The notes under the pieces are model-generated. The model searched no databases and was not told where the DNA came from. It was given only the letters and a program-made list of their open reading frames with translations. From assembly GCA_013043995.1 (NCBI GenBank), contig JABEVL010000275.1, positions 1 through 10,219 on the forward strand: 10,219 nt of DNA, written 5' to 3'. Each line of letters opens with the position of its first letter. The first letter of the stretch is position 1. Positions 1 to 6,598 of the stretch are shown here, in pieces. A program made the translations under genes and the position numbers. The DNA comes from Spirochaetales bacterium. Lineage in GTDB: Bacteria; Spirochaetota; Spirochaetia; JABEVK01.

Positions 1-3
1 ATC

Positions 4-27
4 CCTTTAGATCCTGTCATCTAAAGG
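4..27 (-). terminator. Hairpin over the lipoprotein stop codon, possible terminator
   Basis: Nine bases (4-12) are perfectly complementary to 19-27, with a 6-nt loop. The stop codon of the minus-strand lipoprotein (21-23) lies inside the stem. A hairpin at the very end of a gene suggests transcription termination. Only three bases beyond the stem are in the window, so whether a U-tract follows cannot be seen. Confidence 0.35.
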
Positions 28-1121
28 TCGTAGGAAACCGCAGTGCCTGTTCCCCCGTCCAGGGTCGACCGCCTCAGGTCCAGGGTGCTCGTGTCCGTAG
101 AAACCGCGAAGGTGCTTCCGCCGTTCCCCCCCGAAATTTCTGAATCTTCGATCCGCACCAACGGGGAATGGAACGTCCGCAGACCGTAGCTGTACGATCC
201 GCCGCCGCCCGAAAGGTGGCAATTTCTGACGACGATCGAGGCTCCCGCCTGGGTCGTTACGGCGGCTCCGAACGAATCGTCGCTCCCCGTCAGGTTCAAG
301 TTCTGCAAAACAAGCAAGGTTCCAGTGCCGCTGGCCTTGACGACAGACGAGGGGTCTTTCAACGAAGTCCCTCCGCGCTCAGGGGCGGTGATCGAAGTCA
401 CTCCCGTTTGATTTTGCCAGCCCATCCAACCGCCCGACAGAGTCAAACTCTGCGTTAGAGCGGCACTTTCGGTGTAGTTTCCGGCCATCAGGCAGACTTC
501 CTTCGCCCCCGTCTGGAGCGCCTTGGCGATGGCGTTGCTCAAGCCGCCGATCGGCGCGTTCCAGCTTCCATCCCCCGTACCGTTGGGAGAAGCTACGATC
601 TGGTTGACAGTGTAAAAGGCCTGGGCCGTTCCCGCAGGCCCCCCAGGCAAAGCGGCCCAGACCTGAACCTTGGCGCTTTTTTTCAACTCAAAGGGACCCA
701 TGTAGAGTTCGCCTTGTCCTGCGCCCGGGGCCGTCCCGTCGAGGGTGTAGCGGATTTCTGCTCCAGGCTGATCGCAGGCAACGCTCACTTCCAGGGTTGC
801 CCCTAAGAGGGCTCCCGAGGTCGACAGGGACACAACGGGTGCCTGAAGGATCTTGGGAGCGTTCGTTGCGGCCGCCGGGGAGCTTTGCCCCGTCCCCCGA
901 GGTGCCGGTGAGGAGTTTTGCCCAGCCGTGACGGCCGAGCTTGAAGAATTGGACACCTTTAAAGGAGCCGAAGGGCTCGGTGATGCAGTATTTCCCCCAC
1001 CCATTGTCTGGGGAGCTACGGCCGGAGCAGGTAACGGGGTTCCAGAACGGGGTGCCGAACACGAGCTTGCTTGCAGAATTACCAACGCTACAAAAAGCAA
1101 GCCGAAGGGACGTAAAGTCAT
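21..1121 (-). CDS. Secreted lipoprotein with CHB_HEX domain and beta-helix-like region
   Basis: This 366-residue protein is probably anchored to a membrane by a lipid and exposed outside the cytoplasm. Residues 1-20 form a hydrophobic signal peptide ending in ASSC, with Cys21 the likely lipidated residue (a relaxed lipobox). Residues about 22-90 are a Pro/Ser/Ala/Thr-rich linker. Residues about 93-170 match the chitobiase/beta-hexosaminidase C-terminal-like fold, with the hallmark 'IRYTLDGTAPG' followed by 'YMGPFEL'. From about 172 to the end there are short repeated beta-strand turns (VRNCHLSGG, IEDSEISGG, LRRSTLDGG) typical of right-handed parallel beta-helix (pectate-lyase-like) surface proteins. 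AAGGAG sits six bases before the ATG. Ligand and function are unknown. The beta-helix ends rather abruptly, so a shortened C-terminus is possible. It is divergent from rimO and has its own promoter. Confidence 0.85.
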   Translation of the reverse strand: MTLRPFGLLFVALVILQASSCSAPRSGTPLPAPAVAPQTMGGGNTASPSPSAPLKVSNSSSSAVTAGQNSSPAPRGTGQSSPAAATNAPKILQAPVVSLSTSGALLGATLEVSVACDQPGAEIRYTLDGTAPGAGQGELYMGPFELKKSAKVQVWAALPGGPAGTAQAFYTVNQIVASPNGTGDGSWNAPIGGLSNAIAKALQTGAKEVCLMAGNYTESAALTQSLTLSGGWMGWQNQTGVTSITAPERGGTSLKDPSSVVKASGTGTLLVLQNLNLTGSDDSFGAAVTTQAGASIVVRNCHLSGGGGSYSYGLRTFHSPLVRIEDSEISGGNGGSTFAVSTDTSTLDLRRSTLDGGTGTAVSYDL

Positions 1122-1154
1122 TTTTGACTCCTTGAAAAGGCCAAATTCGTCACA

Positions 1155-1183
1155 ACTATAGGCGAGAAGGACGCGAAAAACAA
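1155..1183 (-). promoter_or_regulatory. Sigma-70-type promoter of the lipoprotein gene
   Basis: On the minus strand TTGTTT (1183-1178) and TATAGT (1160-1155) are separated by exactly 17 nt. Transcription would start near 1148, giving a leader of about 27 nt that includes the AAGGAG ribosome site of the lipoprotein. Confidence 0.6.
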
Positions 1184-1206
1184 GTTCGCCGCAGGTTTGT
1201 TGAGTC

Positions 1207-1236
1207 TTGAAGTCAGGTACGCCTGCGTGGTAGGAT
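1207..1236 (+). promoter_or_regulatory. Possible rimO promoter giving a near-leaderless start
   Basis: TTGAAG (1207-1212), 18 nt, then TAGGAT (1231-1236). The expected start point falls at about 1243, directly on the rimO ATG at 1245. The only purine-rich stretch before the ATG is the AGGA inside this -10 element, so the same bases could instead be a weak ribosome site for a transcript starting further upstream. Confidence 0.3.
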
Positions 1237-1244
1237 CGTCCACC

Positions 1245-2591
1245 ATGTTACGCCCCCATACTTTTTATATCGAAAACCTTGGCTGTTTCAAAAATCAGGT
1301 CGACGCCGAGTACCTTATCTCGGCCCTGACGGGCAAGGGCTGGACGGCGCTCGACGATGCCAGCGAAGCCCAGCTGATCTTGGTCAACACGTGCACCTTC
1401 ATCGAGTCGGCCAAGACCGAGTCGATCGATGCGTTTTTTCAGCTACGCAAGTCGCGTCCCGACGCCCGCATCGTTTTGACGGGCTGCATGGCCGAACGCT
1501 ACGGTAAGGAACTCTTGGAAATGATTCCCGAGGCCGACGCCATCTTCGGCAACCGCGACCCTCAAAAAATCGTCGACATCGTTGACGGTGTCGCCGCCGG
1601 GAACAAAACGGCTTATTTTCCCCCCAACATGAAGAAAGCCCCCCGGCGTCAAAAATTTCTTTCTCTGAAAAACAGCGTTTACGTCAAAATTTCAGAAGGC
1701 TGTTCCAACGCCTGCACCTTTTGCGCCATCCCGAAATTTCGAGGCACGCTGTCCTCACGCACCTTGGACGATGTGACCGACGAAATCAACGGGCTTTTAG
1801 ATTCTGGCGTCAAAGAAATCAACCTGATCGCCCAGGACCTGGCGAGCTTTGGGCTCGACCGAGGCCAGGAGGATTTTCAGAAGCTGCTCGACCGCGTCTT
1901 GTCCCGTAAGGGAGATTTCTGGCTTCGCCTCCTCTACCTCTACCCTGACCGCTTTCCCGAGTTTATCATCGGTTACGCCAAAAACGATTCCCGTCTTTTG
2001 CCCTACTTTGACCTGCCTTTTCAGCACGCTTCTCACCGACTGCTCAAACTGATGGGGCGTAAGGGAAGCGACACCGAGTACCTGGATTTGATTTCACGCA
2101 TCCGATCGGAACTTCCCGACGCAGTGGTCCGTTCGACGTTTATCGTAGGTTTTCCTGGGGAACAAAACCAGGACTTTGACACGCTCCTGCGCTTTCAGGA
2201 AGAAGCCAAACTCGACTGGGTCGGAGTGTTTGAATATTCGAGGGAAGAAGGCACCCCCGCCTTCCGCATGCAGTCTGAGGACGCCTTTGAGCTTTTTAGA
2301 CCTACGGCGGCGCTCCGCAAGCAAACCCTCGAAGACCGCCAGAACGAGATCACGGCCAAAAATCTGGAGCGGTGGGTCGGACGCGAACTGGAAGTGCTGA
2401 TCGAAGAACCTATCAAGGGCTCGGCGATGGCCTTGGGGCGTTCTTTTATGCAGGCTCAAGAAGTCGACGGTCTGGTGATCGTCCAGGGCGAGGGCCTGGC
2501 CAGCGGCGACGTGGTTCGGGTGCAAGTGACCCGCCGAAACGGAGTCGATCTTGAGGGACGCGTTTTGGTTCCGGCAAGCCTGAGTCGCTAG
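1245..2591 (+). CDS. rimO: Ribosomal protein S12 methylthiotransferase RimO
   Basis: RimO is a cytoplasmic radical-SAM enzyme that adds a methylthio group to the beta-carbon of a conserved Asp of ribosomal protein S12. The N-terminal UPF0004 domain carries three Cys for the auxiliary Fe-S cluster: C14 (ENLGCFKNQVDAE), C50 (VNTCTF) and C81 (LTGCMAE). The radical-SAM motif CxxxCxxC is C153-C157-C160 (EGCSNACTFCAIP). The 'PFQHAS..LLKLMGRKGS' stretch favours RimO over its relative MiaB. A TRAM domain forms the last 65 or so residues. I chose the ATG at 1245 (448 residues, normal length) because the protein signature begins there; the frame is open further upstream. The stop TAG (2589-2591) runs straight into a tandem repeat array, and a second, degraded copy of this gene's 3' end lies at 4771-4851. 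Confidence 0.95.
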   Translation: MLRPHTFYIENLGCFKNQVDAEYLISALTGKGWTALDDASEAQLILVNTCTFIESAKTESIDAFFQLRKSRPDARIVLTGCMAERYGKELLEMIPEADAIFGNRDPQKIVDIVDGVAAGNKTAYFPPNMKKAPRRQKFLSLKNSVYVKISEGCSNACTFCAIPKFRGTLSSRTLDDVTDEINGLLDSGVKEINLIAQDLASFGLDRGQEDFQKLLDRVLSRKGDFWLRLLYLYPDRFPEFIIGYAKNDSRLLPYFDLPFQHASHRLLKLMGRKGSDTEYLDLISRIRSELPDAVVRSTFIVGFPGEQNQDFDTLLRFQEEAKLDWVGVFEYSREEGTPAFRMQSEDAFELFRPTAALRKQTLEDRQNEITAKNLERWVGRELEVLIEEPIKGSAMALGRSFMQAQEVDGLVIVQGEGLASGDVVRVQVTRRNGVDLEGRVLVPASLSR

Positions 2592-2975
2592 AAGCTCACG
2601 ATGAAAAAAACGACACACCGCTCCTCCCTTCTTCCTTTGTGCCTTTGTGAACTTTGCGCGAAAATCTAATGTGAAAAATTCCGCACGGAGGCACGAAGCT
2701 CACGATGAAAAAAACGAAACACTGCTCCTCCCTTCTTCCTTTGTGCCCTTGTGAACTTTGCGCGAAAATCTAATGTAAAAAATTCCGCACGGAGGCACGA
2801 AGCTCACGATGAAAAAAACGACACACCGCTCCTCCCTTCTTCCTTTGTGCCCTTGTGAACTTTGTGCGAAAACCTAATGTAAAAAATTCCGCACGGAGGC
2901 ACGAAGCTCACGATGAAAAAAACGAAACTCCGCTCCTCCCTCCTTCCTTTGTGCCCTTGTGAACTTTGCGTGAAA
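2591..2975 (+). repeat. 104-bp tandem repeat array, three full units plus a partial one
   Basis: Units start with GAAGCTCACGATG at 2591, 2695, 2799 and 2903, exactly 104 bp apart. The fourth unit diverges after about 2975, having kept about 73 bp. Full units differ pairwise at about four positions. Each unit carries two opposed clusters of a CACRAAG-like heptamer. The plus strand has CACGGAG, CACGAAG and CACGATG across the unit boundary. The minus strand has GCAAAG followed by two CACAAAG. The two clusters are imperfectly complementary and could fold into a hairpin with an A/C-rich loop. Array base 1 is the last base of the rimO stop codon. The array ends 15 bp from the stop of the GxxExxY gene on the other strand. 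No known repeat family is claimed. Confidence 0.95.
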
Positions 2976-2989
2976 TTCGGCTTTCGTCT

Positions 2990-3373
2990 TCATTCCAATT
3001 CTCCGTTGAGAAGCCGAGTTATCCCTGTTCTCATTAACTCCTCCCCGAAGTTAACCAGCAAGCCGAGTTTTAGCCCTGAAAGCTTCAGGTAAGTAATCAC
3101 CTGCTTCTTATGGACGGGATTTGTTTTTTCAAGAGATTTAAGTTCTATGATAAGTTTTTTTTCGACAATAATGTCGGCTCGAAATGCGGCATCAAGAACT
3201 TTACCATCCCATATTACAGGAATCGAGACTTGGCGTTGGTATGCTATACCCATTTTATCCAATTCGAAGCTGAGGACAGTCTCGTACACAGATTCAAATA
3301 GTCCAGGACCTAGGCCACTGTGAATCTTGATACATAAATCAACGACAATCTTCGAGAGTTCATTTTCCGTCAT
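2990..3373 (-). CDS. GxxExxY family protein (PD-(D/E)XK-like fold)
   Basis: 127 residues. The family signature is at G24-L-F-E27-S-V-Y30, preceded by the usual 'IHSGLGPG'. Residues D67 and E77-L-K79 (ADIIVEKKLIIELKS) give the E...D...ExK arrangement seen in PD-(D/E)XK nuclease-fold proteins. The biological role of this family is not established; nuclease activity here is inferred from the motif only. The frame is open up to 3445, but I chose the ATG at 3373 because the conserved region starts there. The extra N-terminal residues (HEVHESTK) are simply the translation of a CACGAAG-type repeat. Ribosome-site signal is weak (GAAG). The gene is bracketed by direct repeat copies at 2945-2974 and 3381-3410 and lies in the accessory stretch between rimO and leuA. 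Confidence 0.85.
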   Translation of the reverse strand: MTENELSKIVVDLCIKIHSGLGPGLFESVYETVLSFELDKMGIAYQRQVSIPVIWDGKVLDAAFRADIIVEKKLIIELKSLEKTNPVHKKQVITYLKLSGLKLGLLVNFGEELMRTGITRLLNGELE

Positions 3374-3452
3374 TTTTAGTATCTTCGTGCTTTCGTGAAC
3401 TTCGTGTGAAGGCTTCTCTTCTAATCTGGACTGCAATATCTGCAAGTTTCAT
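3360..3452 (-). pseudogene. Possible truncated gene start, ATGA-coupled to the small ORF upstream
   Basis: A minus-strand frame starts MKLADIAVQIRREAF at 3452 in an ATGA overlap with the stop of the 47-codon ORF before it. After about 15 residues it enters the CACGAAG repeat and stops within the GxxExxY start region. The opening resembles the beginning of some type I restriction specificity subunits (MKLxDIA...). That likeness is short, and I treat it only as a suggestion that a coupled gene was cut by arrival of the repeat and GxxExxY gene. Confidence 0.25.
3381..3410 (-). repeat. Single copy of the array's CACRAAG motif before the GxxExxY gene
   Basis: Read on the minus strand this holds CACGAAG, CACGAAAG and CACGAAG at 9-10 base spacing, ending 7 bp before the GxxExxY ATG. 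It matches the same-orientation segment of array unit 4 (2945-2974) at 22 of 30 positions, almost all differences being transitions. Together the two copies bracket the gene as direct repeats. Confidence 0.7.
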
Positions 3453-3592
3453 TGATTGGCGTCCTTGTTCAACAGGTTTTCTATTTTAGCTAAATCCATG
3501 AAGGCGTTTATACCTGAAAACAGGCAGACTTCAGAATTGCGGATTTGCTCAATGGTGAGGATCTTGGGCTTTTCACTGTCAAGGTTCTTCAT
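3449..3592 (-). CDS. Small ORF of unknown function (47 residues)
   Basis: Starts MKNLDSEKPKILTIEQIRN and ends IENLLNKDANQ. It has GGGAG a few bases before the ATG, and the stop overlaps a following ATG as ATGA, an arrangement typical of translationally coupled genes. No signal peptide or membrane segment is visible. Function is not recognised. The good ribosome site and coupling argue for a gene that is, or once was, real. The truncated partner downstream suggests a decayed operon fragment. Confidence 0.4.
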   Translation of the reverse strand: MKNLDSEKPKILTIEQIRNSEVCLFSGINAFMDLAKIENLLNKDANQ

Positions 3593-4138
3593 GGGACGCT
3601 CCCTTTGTAAGGATAATCGGCTACCCAAGGTTCACCCAATCACCAATGAATTTTCACGAAGGGGATTTTGTTGCCCTGCGCCGGGTGAATGATCAAAAGA
3701 TCGTAGGTCATTGAAAACTTGAAGCCAACGATAACCCCGAGCAAAGCAGAAGAGCAGTCCAAGGCTTGATCTCGTTTTCTTGACGAAAACCGATCCGAAA
3801 TTCGCTTTCATACTGATGGCCTTCGTCTTGGAAAAGTGAAAAACATCCTTGTGGTCCCCAAAGAAAGTGTCATCATCAATTGCAAGCATCAGGCCGTTCC
3901 TCTGCAACTTAGCAGTTTGAATTCCGTTGGATCGGCAATTCACGTAAGCGCGAAATTTTCAGTCCACAGGGAAGGAACGCATCAAAGGCTTTTCCCATGG
4001 ACATGTAACGACAAAGTAGATTCGAGTCGTTTTCGGGCTTTTGCAGGAGGTCCAGGAATTCGCATCTCCCGACAATTGAAGCAGACTGAACCCCAAAACC
4101 ACCTCGATGGTAGGCTTGGGATTCAGTCGACCAAATGG
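3593..4138. other. About 550 bp without a recognisable gene
   Basis: Minus-strand frames of 103 residues (3632-3943) and 87 residues (3909-4172) and a long plus-strand frame (3836-4573) overlap one another here. None shows a recognisable motif, a convincing ribosome site or family-like composition. Base composition is less GC-rich than in the flanking housekeeping genes. I read it as accessory or decayed DNA of unknown origin. Confidence 0.5.
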
Positions 4139-4453
4139 TTACCTTACGTCGCTGATTCCGAATTCCTTCCAACCAGATTGGAGTATTTCAAGTTTGATCA
4201 CCTTTTTGGCTTCAGAAACCTTACCTTTAAGCTGACCCACAGCGGCCTCGACCTCGGCGGTCTTTTCTTTCAGCCGGGACTTGAGGGCTTCCTGTTCGGC
4301 GTTCAGAGCGCCAATACCCTTGGTCAAGTCGTCGATGGACGACACAAAGGCTTCGTCCAGCCCTCGACGCTTGAGCTTATCGAGGTTGGTCCTCAGTCCT
4401 GCGGCCAACAGACTGGAACCGGAGAGGGTCTCTCCCAGCGATTGATTTCCCAT
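4139..4453 (-). CDS. Small alpha-helical coiled-coil protein, function unknown
   Basis: 104 residues from the ATG at 4453. This start is favoured over an ATG at 4468 because AAGGAGG lies five bases upstream. The centre (residues about 25-88) is charged and heptad-like (NAEQEALKSRLKEKTAEVEAA, then KLKGK-type turns), with no Cys or signal peptide. The tail 'SGWKEFGISDVR' resembles the conserved end of small hypothetical proteins I have seen in spirochaetes and Bacteroidota; that is recollection, not a search. A long plus-strand frame covers the same DNA, but the ribosome site and protein composition support the minus strand. A 26-bp inverted repeat lies 25 bp upstream of the ATG. Confidence 0.7.
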   Translation of the reverse strand: MGNQSLGETLSGSSLLAAGLRTNLDKLKRRGLDEAFVSSIDDLTKGIGALNAEQEALKSRLKEKTAEVEAAVGQLKGKVSEAKKVIKLEILQSGWKEFGISDVR

Positions 4454-4477
4454 ATTTTCCTCCTTCATGGGATGTTT

Positions 4478-4503
4478 CCTAACCATCGCACGATGTCGTT
4501 AGG
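4478..4503 (-). promoter_or_regulatory. Inverted repeat in the leader of the coiled-coil gene
   Basis: CCTAACCATCG (4478-4488) pairs with CGATG (4491-4495) and GTTAGG (4498-4503). The arms are perfect, 11 bp in all, except for a two-base bulge, with only two bases between them. It lies just upstream of the ribosome site at 4454-4465 and could be a repressor operator or an RNA hairpin. Confidence 0.45.
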
Positions 4504-4622
4504 CAAAAACAATCCGATATTGAAAGAATATTACCGAAAAACTATAGATCCTGCTGGCCCAGTCCTGGAATGATCAAGCCCCAAAGCTCGGCCGCTTCGA
4601 CCAAGTTTTAGTCCAGATCAAT

Positions 4623-4775
4623 TCAAGAAAGAATGCTGTAATTCTTCGGGTTGTCCTTCAGGATATAATACAGATACTTCTCATTTCTCGCTTCGTACTG
4701 ACCTTTCGTCAGTGAAAGCTCAAGAAGCCGACAACTTATCTTTCGGGGAGGGGAATTGTCCAGCAGAAGCGTAGT
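4623..4775 (-). pseudogene. C-terminal fragment of an unidentified protein
   Basis: This 50-codon minus-strand open frame without a start codon reads like real protein (ELSLTKGQYEARNEKYLYY, then ILKDNPKNYSILS and stop). Codons are varied and composition is soluble and charged. At its upstream end it meets an in-frame TGA exactly where similarity to the rimO 3' end begins. I do not recognise the family. It is probably the tail of a gene truncated by the event that joined it to the rimO remnant. Confidence 0.35.
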
Positions 4776-4851
4776 TCAGATGCAAATGACCCGCCGAAAC
4801 GGCGTCGACCATGAAGGCCGCGTTTTGGTTCCGGCGGGTCTGAGTTCTTAA
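4771..4851 (+). pseudogene. Second, diverged copy of the rimO 3' end
   Basis: Reading GTA GTT CAG ATG CAA ATG ACC, this encodes VVQMQMTRRNGVDHEGRVL and then VPAGLSS and stop. The intact RimO ends VVRVQVTRRNGVDLEGRVL and VPASLSR. Over the last 72 nt (4780-4851 versus 2520-2591) I count 58 identities. Many differences are synonymous third-position changes (GGA/GGC, GAT/GAC, GAG/GAA, GCA/GCG, TAG/TAA). The remnant's TAA overlaps the leuA stop on the opposite strand. Weak similarity may continue back to about 4711 (GCTCAAGAAGCCGAC versus GCTCAAGAAGTCGAC) but out of frame. Confidence 0.85.
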
Positions 4852-6536
4852 CCCCCAAACGCTTTGGGTTGTGAGCCTTTTATATTCAACGCGCGGTTTA
4901 ACCCCGAGATCACAGCCTTGATTGAAGCAGTGATGATATTGCGGTCAATCCCGATACCAAAGACGGTCGTCGTGTCGTCAAGCCGGACTTCGATGTAGCT
5001 GACAGCCTTTGCCGTTGCTCCTTCCCCCATGGCATGCTCGTGAAAATCCATGACACGAAGATTTTCGGGCAGGGAAGAAATCAAAGCCTCGATGGGACCT
5101 TCGCCGTGACCATGGAAACACTGGGGAACGCCCGAGACGTTCACCTCGAGGGTCAGGTGCACGTGGTCGGGCTCGACAGGGTCGTCGGACAGGTGGTGCG
5201 TCTTGTAACCGTAAGGCTTGTCGAGCGTCAGGTACTCGGACTCAAAGATTTTCCAGATCTGCTCGGCGCTGACCTCTTTGCCCGTCGTGTCCGAATACTT
5301 CTGCACCACCTGACTGAATTCGATCTGCAGGCGGCGGGGCAAAACAAGGTCGTAGTCCTTTTCGATCAGGTAGCTGATCCCCCCCTTGCCTGATTGGCTG
5401 TTGACCCGAATCACGGCGTCGTAAGAACGCCCCAAGTCTTTGGGGTCAACCGGCAGGTAGGGAACGTTCCACAAGGGCTGCCCCTCCTGATGGGCAAAGC
5501 CTTTTTTAATGGCGTCCTGGTGCGAGCCTGAAAACGCCGTAAACACCAGATCGCCTGCGTAGGGGTGACGGGGATGAACGGGCATCTGGGTGCTGTCTTC
5601 GTAGATCCGGCGCACTTCATCAATGTCGTTGAAACGCAAACCGGGGTCGACGCCTTGAGTGTAGAGGTTCAACGCCAGCGTGATAATGTCCACGTTCCCC
5701 GTGCGTTCGCCGTTGCCGAACAGGCAACCCTCGACTCTGTCCCCACCGGCCATGAGTCCCAACTCGGTTGCGGCCACAGCGCAACCCCGATCGTTGTGCG
5801 TGTGCAGGCTCAGCTGGACACCGTCCCGATAAGGCAGGCGGCGGTCCATCCACTCAATCTGGTCGGCGTAGATGTTGGGCGTCGAGTGTTCGATCGTCGC
5901 CGGCAGGTTCAGGATCACCTTCTTTTGAGGCGTCGGTTTCCAGACGTTGAGGACAGCGCTCGAAATCTCAAGGGCAAATTCCAGTTCGGTCGAACTAAAG
6001 GTCTCGGGGGAGTACTCAAACCGCCACTCGGTTTCTGGTCGCTGGGCAGCCAGGTCAAGGATCTGCTGGGCGGCCTTGACAGCCAGGTTCACCGAGCCGG
6101 CCTTGTCCGTTTTGAAAACCACGTTCCTGAACAAGGGCGACGTGGCATTATAGAAGTGGACGATCACTTTTTTGGCACCCTGAACCGCCTCAAAGGTCCT
6201 GGGAATCAGGTCTTCACGGGCTTGAACGAGCACCTGAATCCACACGTCGTCGGGGATGAGTTTTTCTTCGATCAGGTCGCGTACAAACTGAAAATCCGTC
6301 TGCGAAGCCGAAGGAAAAGCCACCTCGATTTCTTTGAAACCGATGTCGACAAGAGCCTTGAACAGGGCTTTCTTTTTGGAAGGACCCATAGGTTCGATCA
6401 GGGCTTGGTTTCCATCGCGCAAGTCGGAACTGCACCAGACCGGAGCCTTGGTGAGCACCTTGTCCGGCCAGGTTCTGTCTTTTAAACCAATAACGGGAAA
6501 AGGCTGGTACTTTGTTCTGGGTTGATCAATCATCAT
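4848..6536 (-). CDS. leuA: 2-isopropylmalate synthase, long (yeast/actinobacterial) type
   Basis: LeuA condenses acetyl-CoA with 2-oxoisovalerate, the committed step of leucine synthesis in the cytoplasm. It is 562 residues from the ATG at 6536; a second ATG at 6533 has better spacing to GGAGG (6540-6544), and the frame also opens at a TTG at 6560. The TIM-barrel catalytic domain has D38-L-R-D-G-N-Q44 (metal and catalytic residues), 'EVAFPSASQTD', the metal-binding H245-T-H-N-D249 and 'GNGERTGN'. The last 130 or so residues are the regulatory/dimerisation domain (HGHGEGPIEAL, GIGIDRNII), the usual site of leucine feedback. The sequence follows the form seen in Mycobacterium and yeast (RTWPDK...DLRDGNQALI). 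Control is through the attenuator leader upstream. The stop overlaps the rimO 3' remnant tail to tail. Confidence 0.95.
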   Translation of the reverse strand: MMIDQPRTKYQPFPVIGLKDRTWPDKVLTKAPVWCSSDLRDGNQALIEPMGPSKKKALFKALVDIGFKEIEVAFPSASQTDFQFVRDLIEEKLIPDDVWIQVLVQAREDLIPRTFEAVQGAKKVIVHFYNATSPLFRNVVFKTDKAGSVNLAVKAAQQILDLAAQRPETEWRFEYSPETFSSTELEFALEISSAVLNVWKPTPQKKVILNLPATIEHSTPNIYADQIEWMDRRLPYRDGVQLSLHTHNDRGCAVAATELGLMAGGDRVEGCLFGNGERTGNVDIITLALNLYTQGVDPGLRFNDIDEVRRIYEDSTQMPVHPRHPYAGDLVFTAFSGSHQDAIKKGFAHQEGQPLWNVPYLPVDPKDLGRSYDAVIRVNSQSGKGGISYLIEKDYDLVLPRRLQIEFSQVVQKYSDTTGKEVSAEQIWKIFESEYLTLDKPYGYKTHHLSDDPVEPDHVHLTLEVNVSGVPQCFHGHGEGPIEALISSLPENLRVMDFHEHAMGEGATAKAVSYIEVRLDDTTTVFGIGIDRNIITASIKAVISGLNRALNIKGSQPKAFGG

Positions 6537-6568
6537 CTTCCTCCGAAAAATTTTATTCAAAACAGGGA

Positions 6569-6598
6569 GCGTTGATCGCGGGCCTCATGCCCGCACGC
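6569..6598 (-). promoter_or_regulatory. Strong hairpin before leuA containing the stop of the second leader ORF
   Basis: GCGGGC (6578-6583) pairs with GCCCGC (6589-6594) around a 5-nt loop. An outer GCGT/ACGC pairing adds four base pairs across a 5-nt bulge. The TGA of the short ORF at 6585-6650 falls in and beside the loop. No U-tract follows, so this is not a standard terminator. A ribosome finishing that ORF would melt it. Confidence 0.6.

Noticed and set aside
2094..2618. 174-codon minus-strand frame over the rimO 3' half
   Set aside because: It is antisense to rimO with no independent support.
2591..2975. CRISPR array
   Set aside because: There are no variable spacers. The whole 104-bp unit is repeated almost unchanged, and no cas genes are present.
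2601..2980. Repeated 22-codon ORF (MKKT...LPLC.CELCAK) in each 104-bp unit, Cys-rich
   Set aside because: Base changes between units alter amino acids as often as not, there is no well-spaced ribosome site, and the fourth unit lacks the stop. The ORF is a by-product of the repeat.
3836..4573. 245-codon plus-strand open frame
   Set aside because: It is antisense to the coiled-coil gene, which has a strong ribosome site and protein-like composition. The plus frame has no ribosome site and no recognisable motif.
5565..6485. 306-codon plus-strand open frame
   Set aside because: It lies wholly antisense to the well-supported leuA coding region. Such long shadow frames are common opposite GC-rich genes.
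6569..6598. Second intrinsic terminator before leuA
   Set aside because: The hairpin is strong but is followed by ACGCTCCCTG-like sequence without a U-tract, so it was kept only as a structural or translational element.
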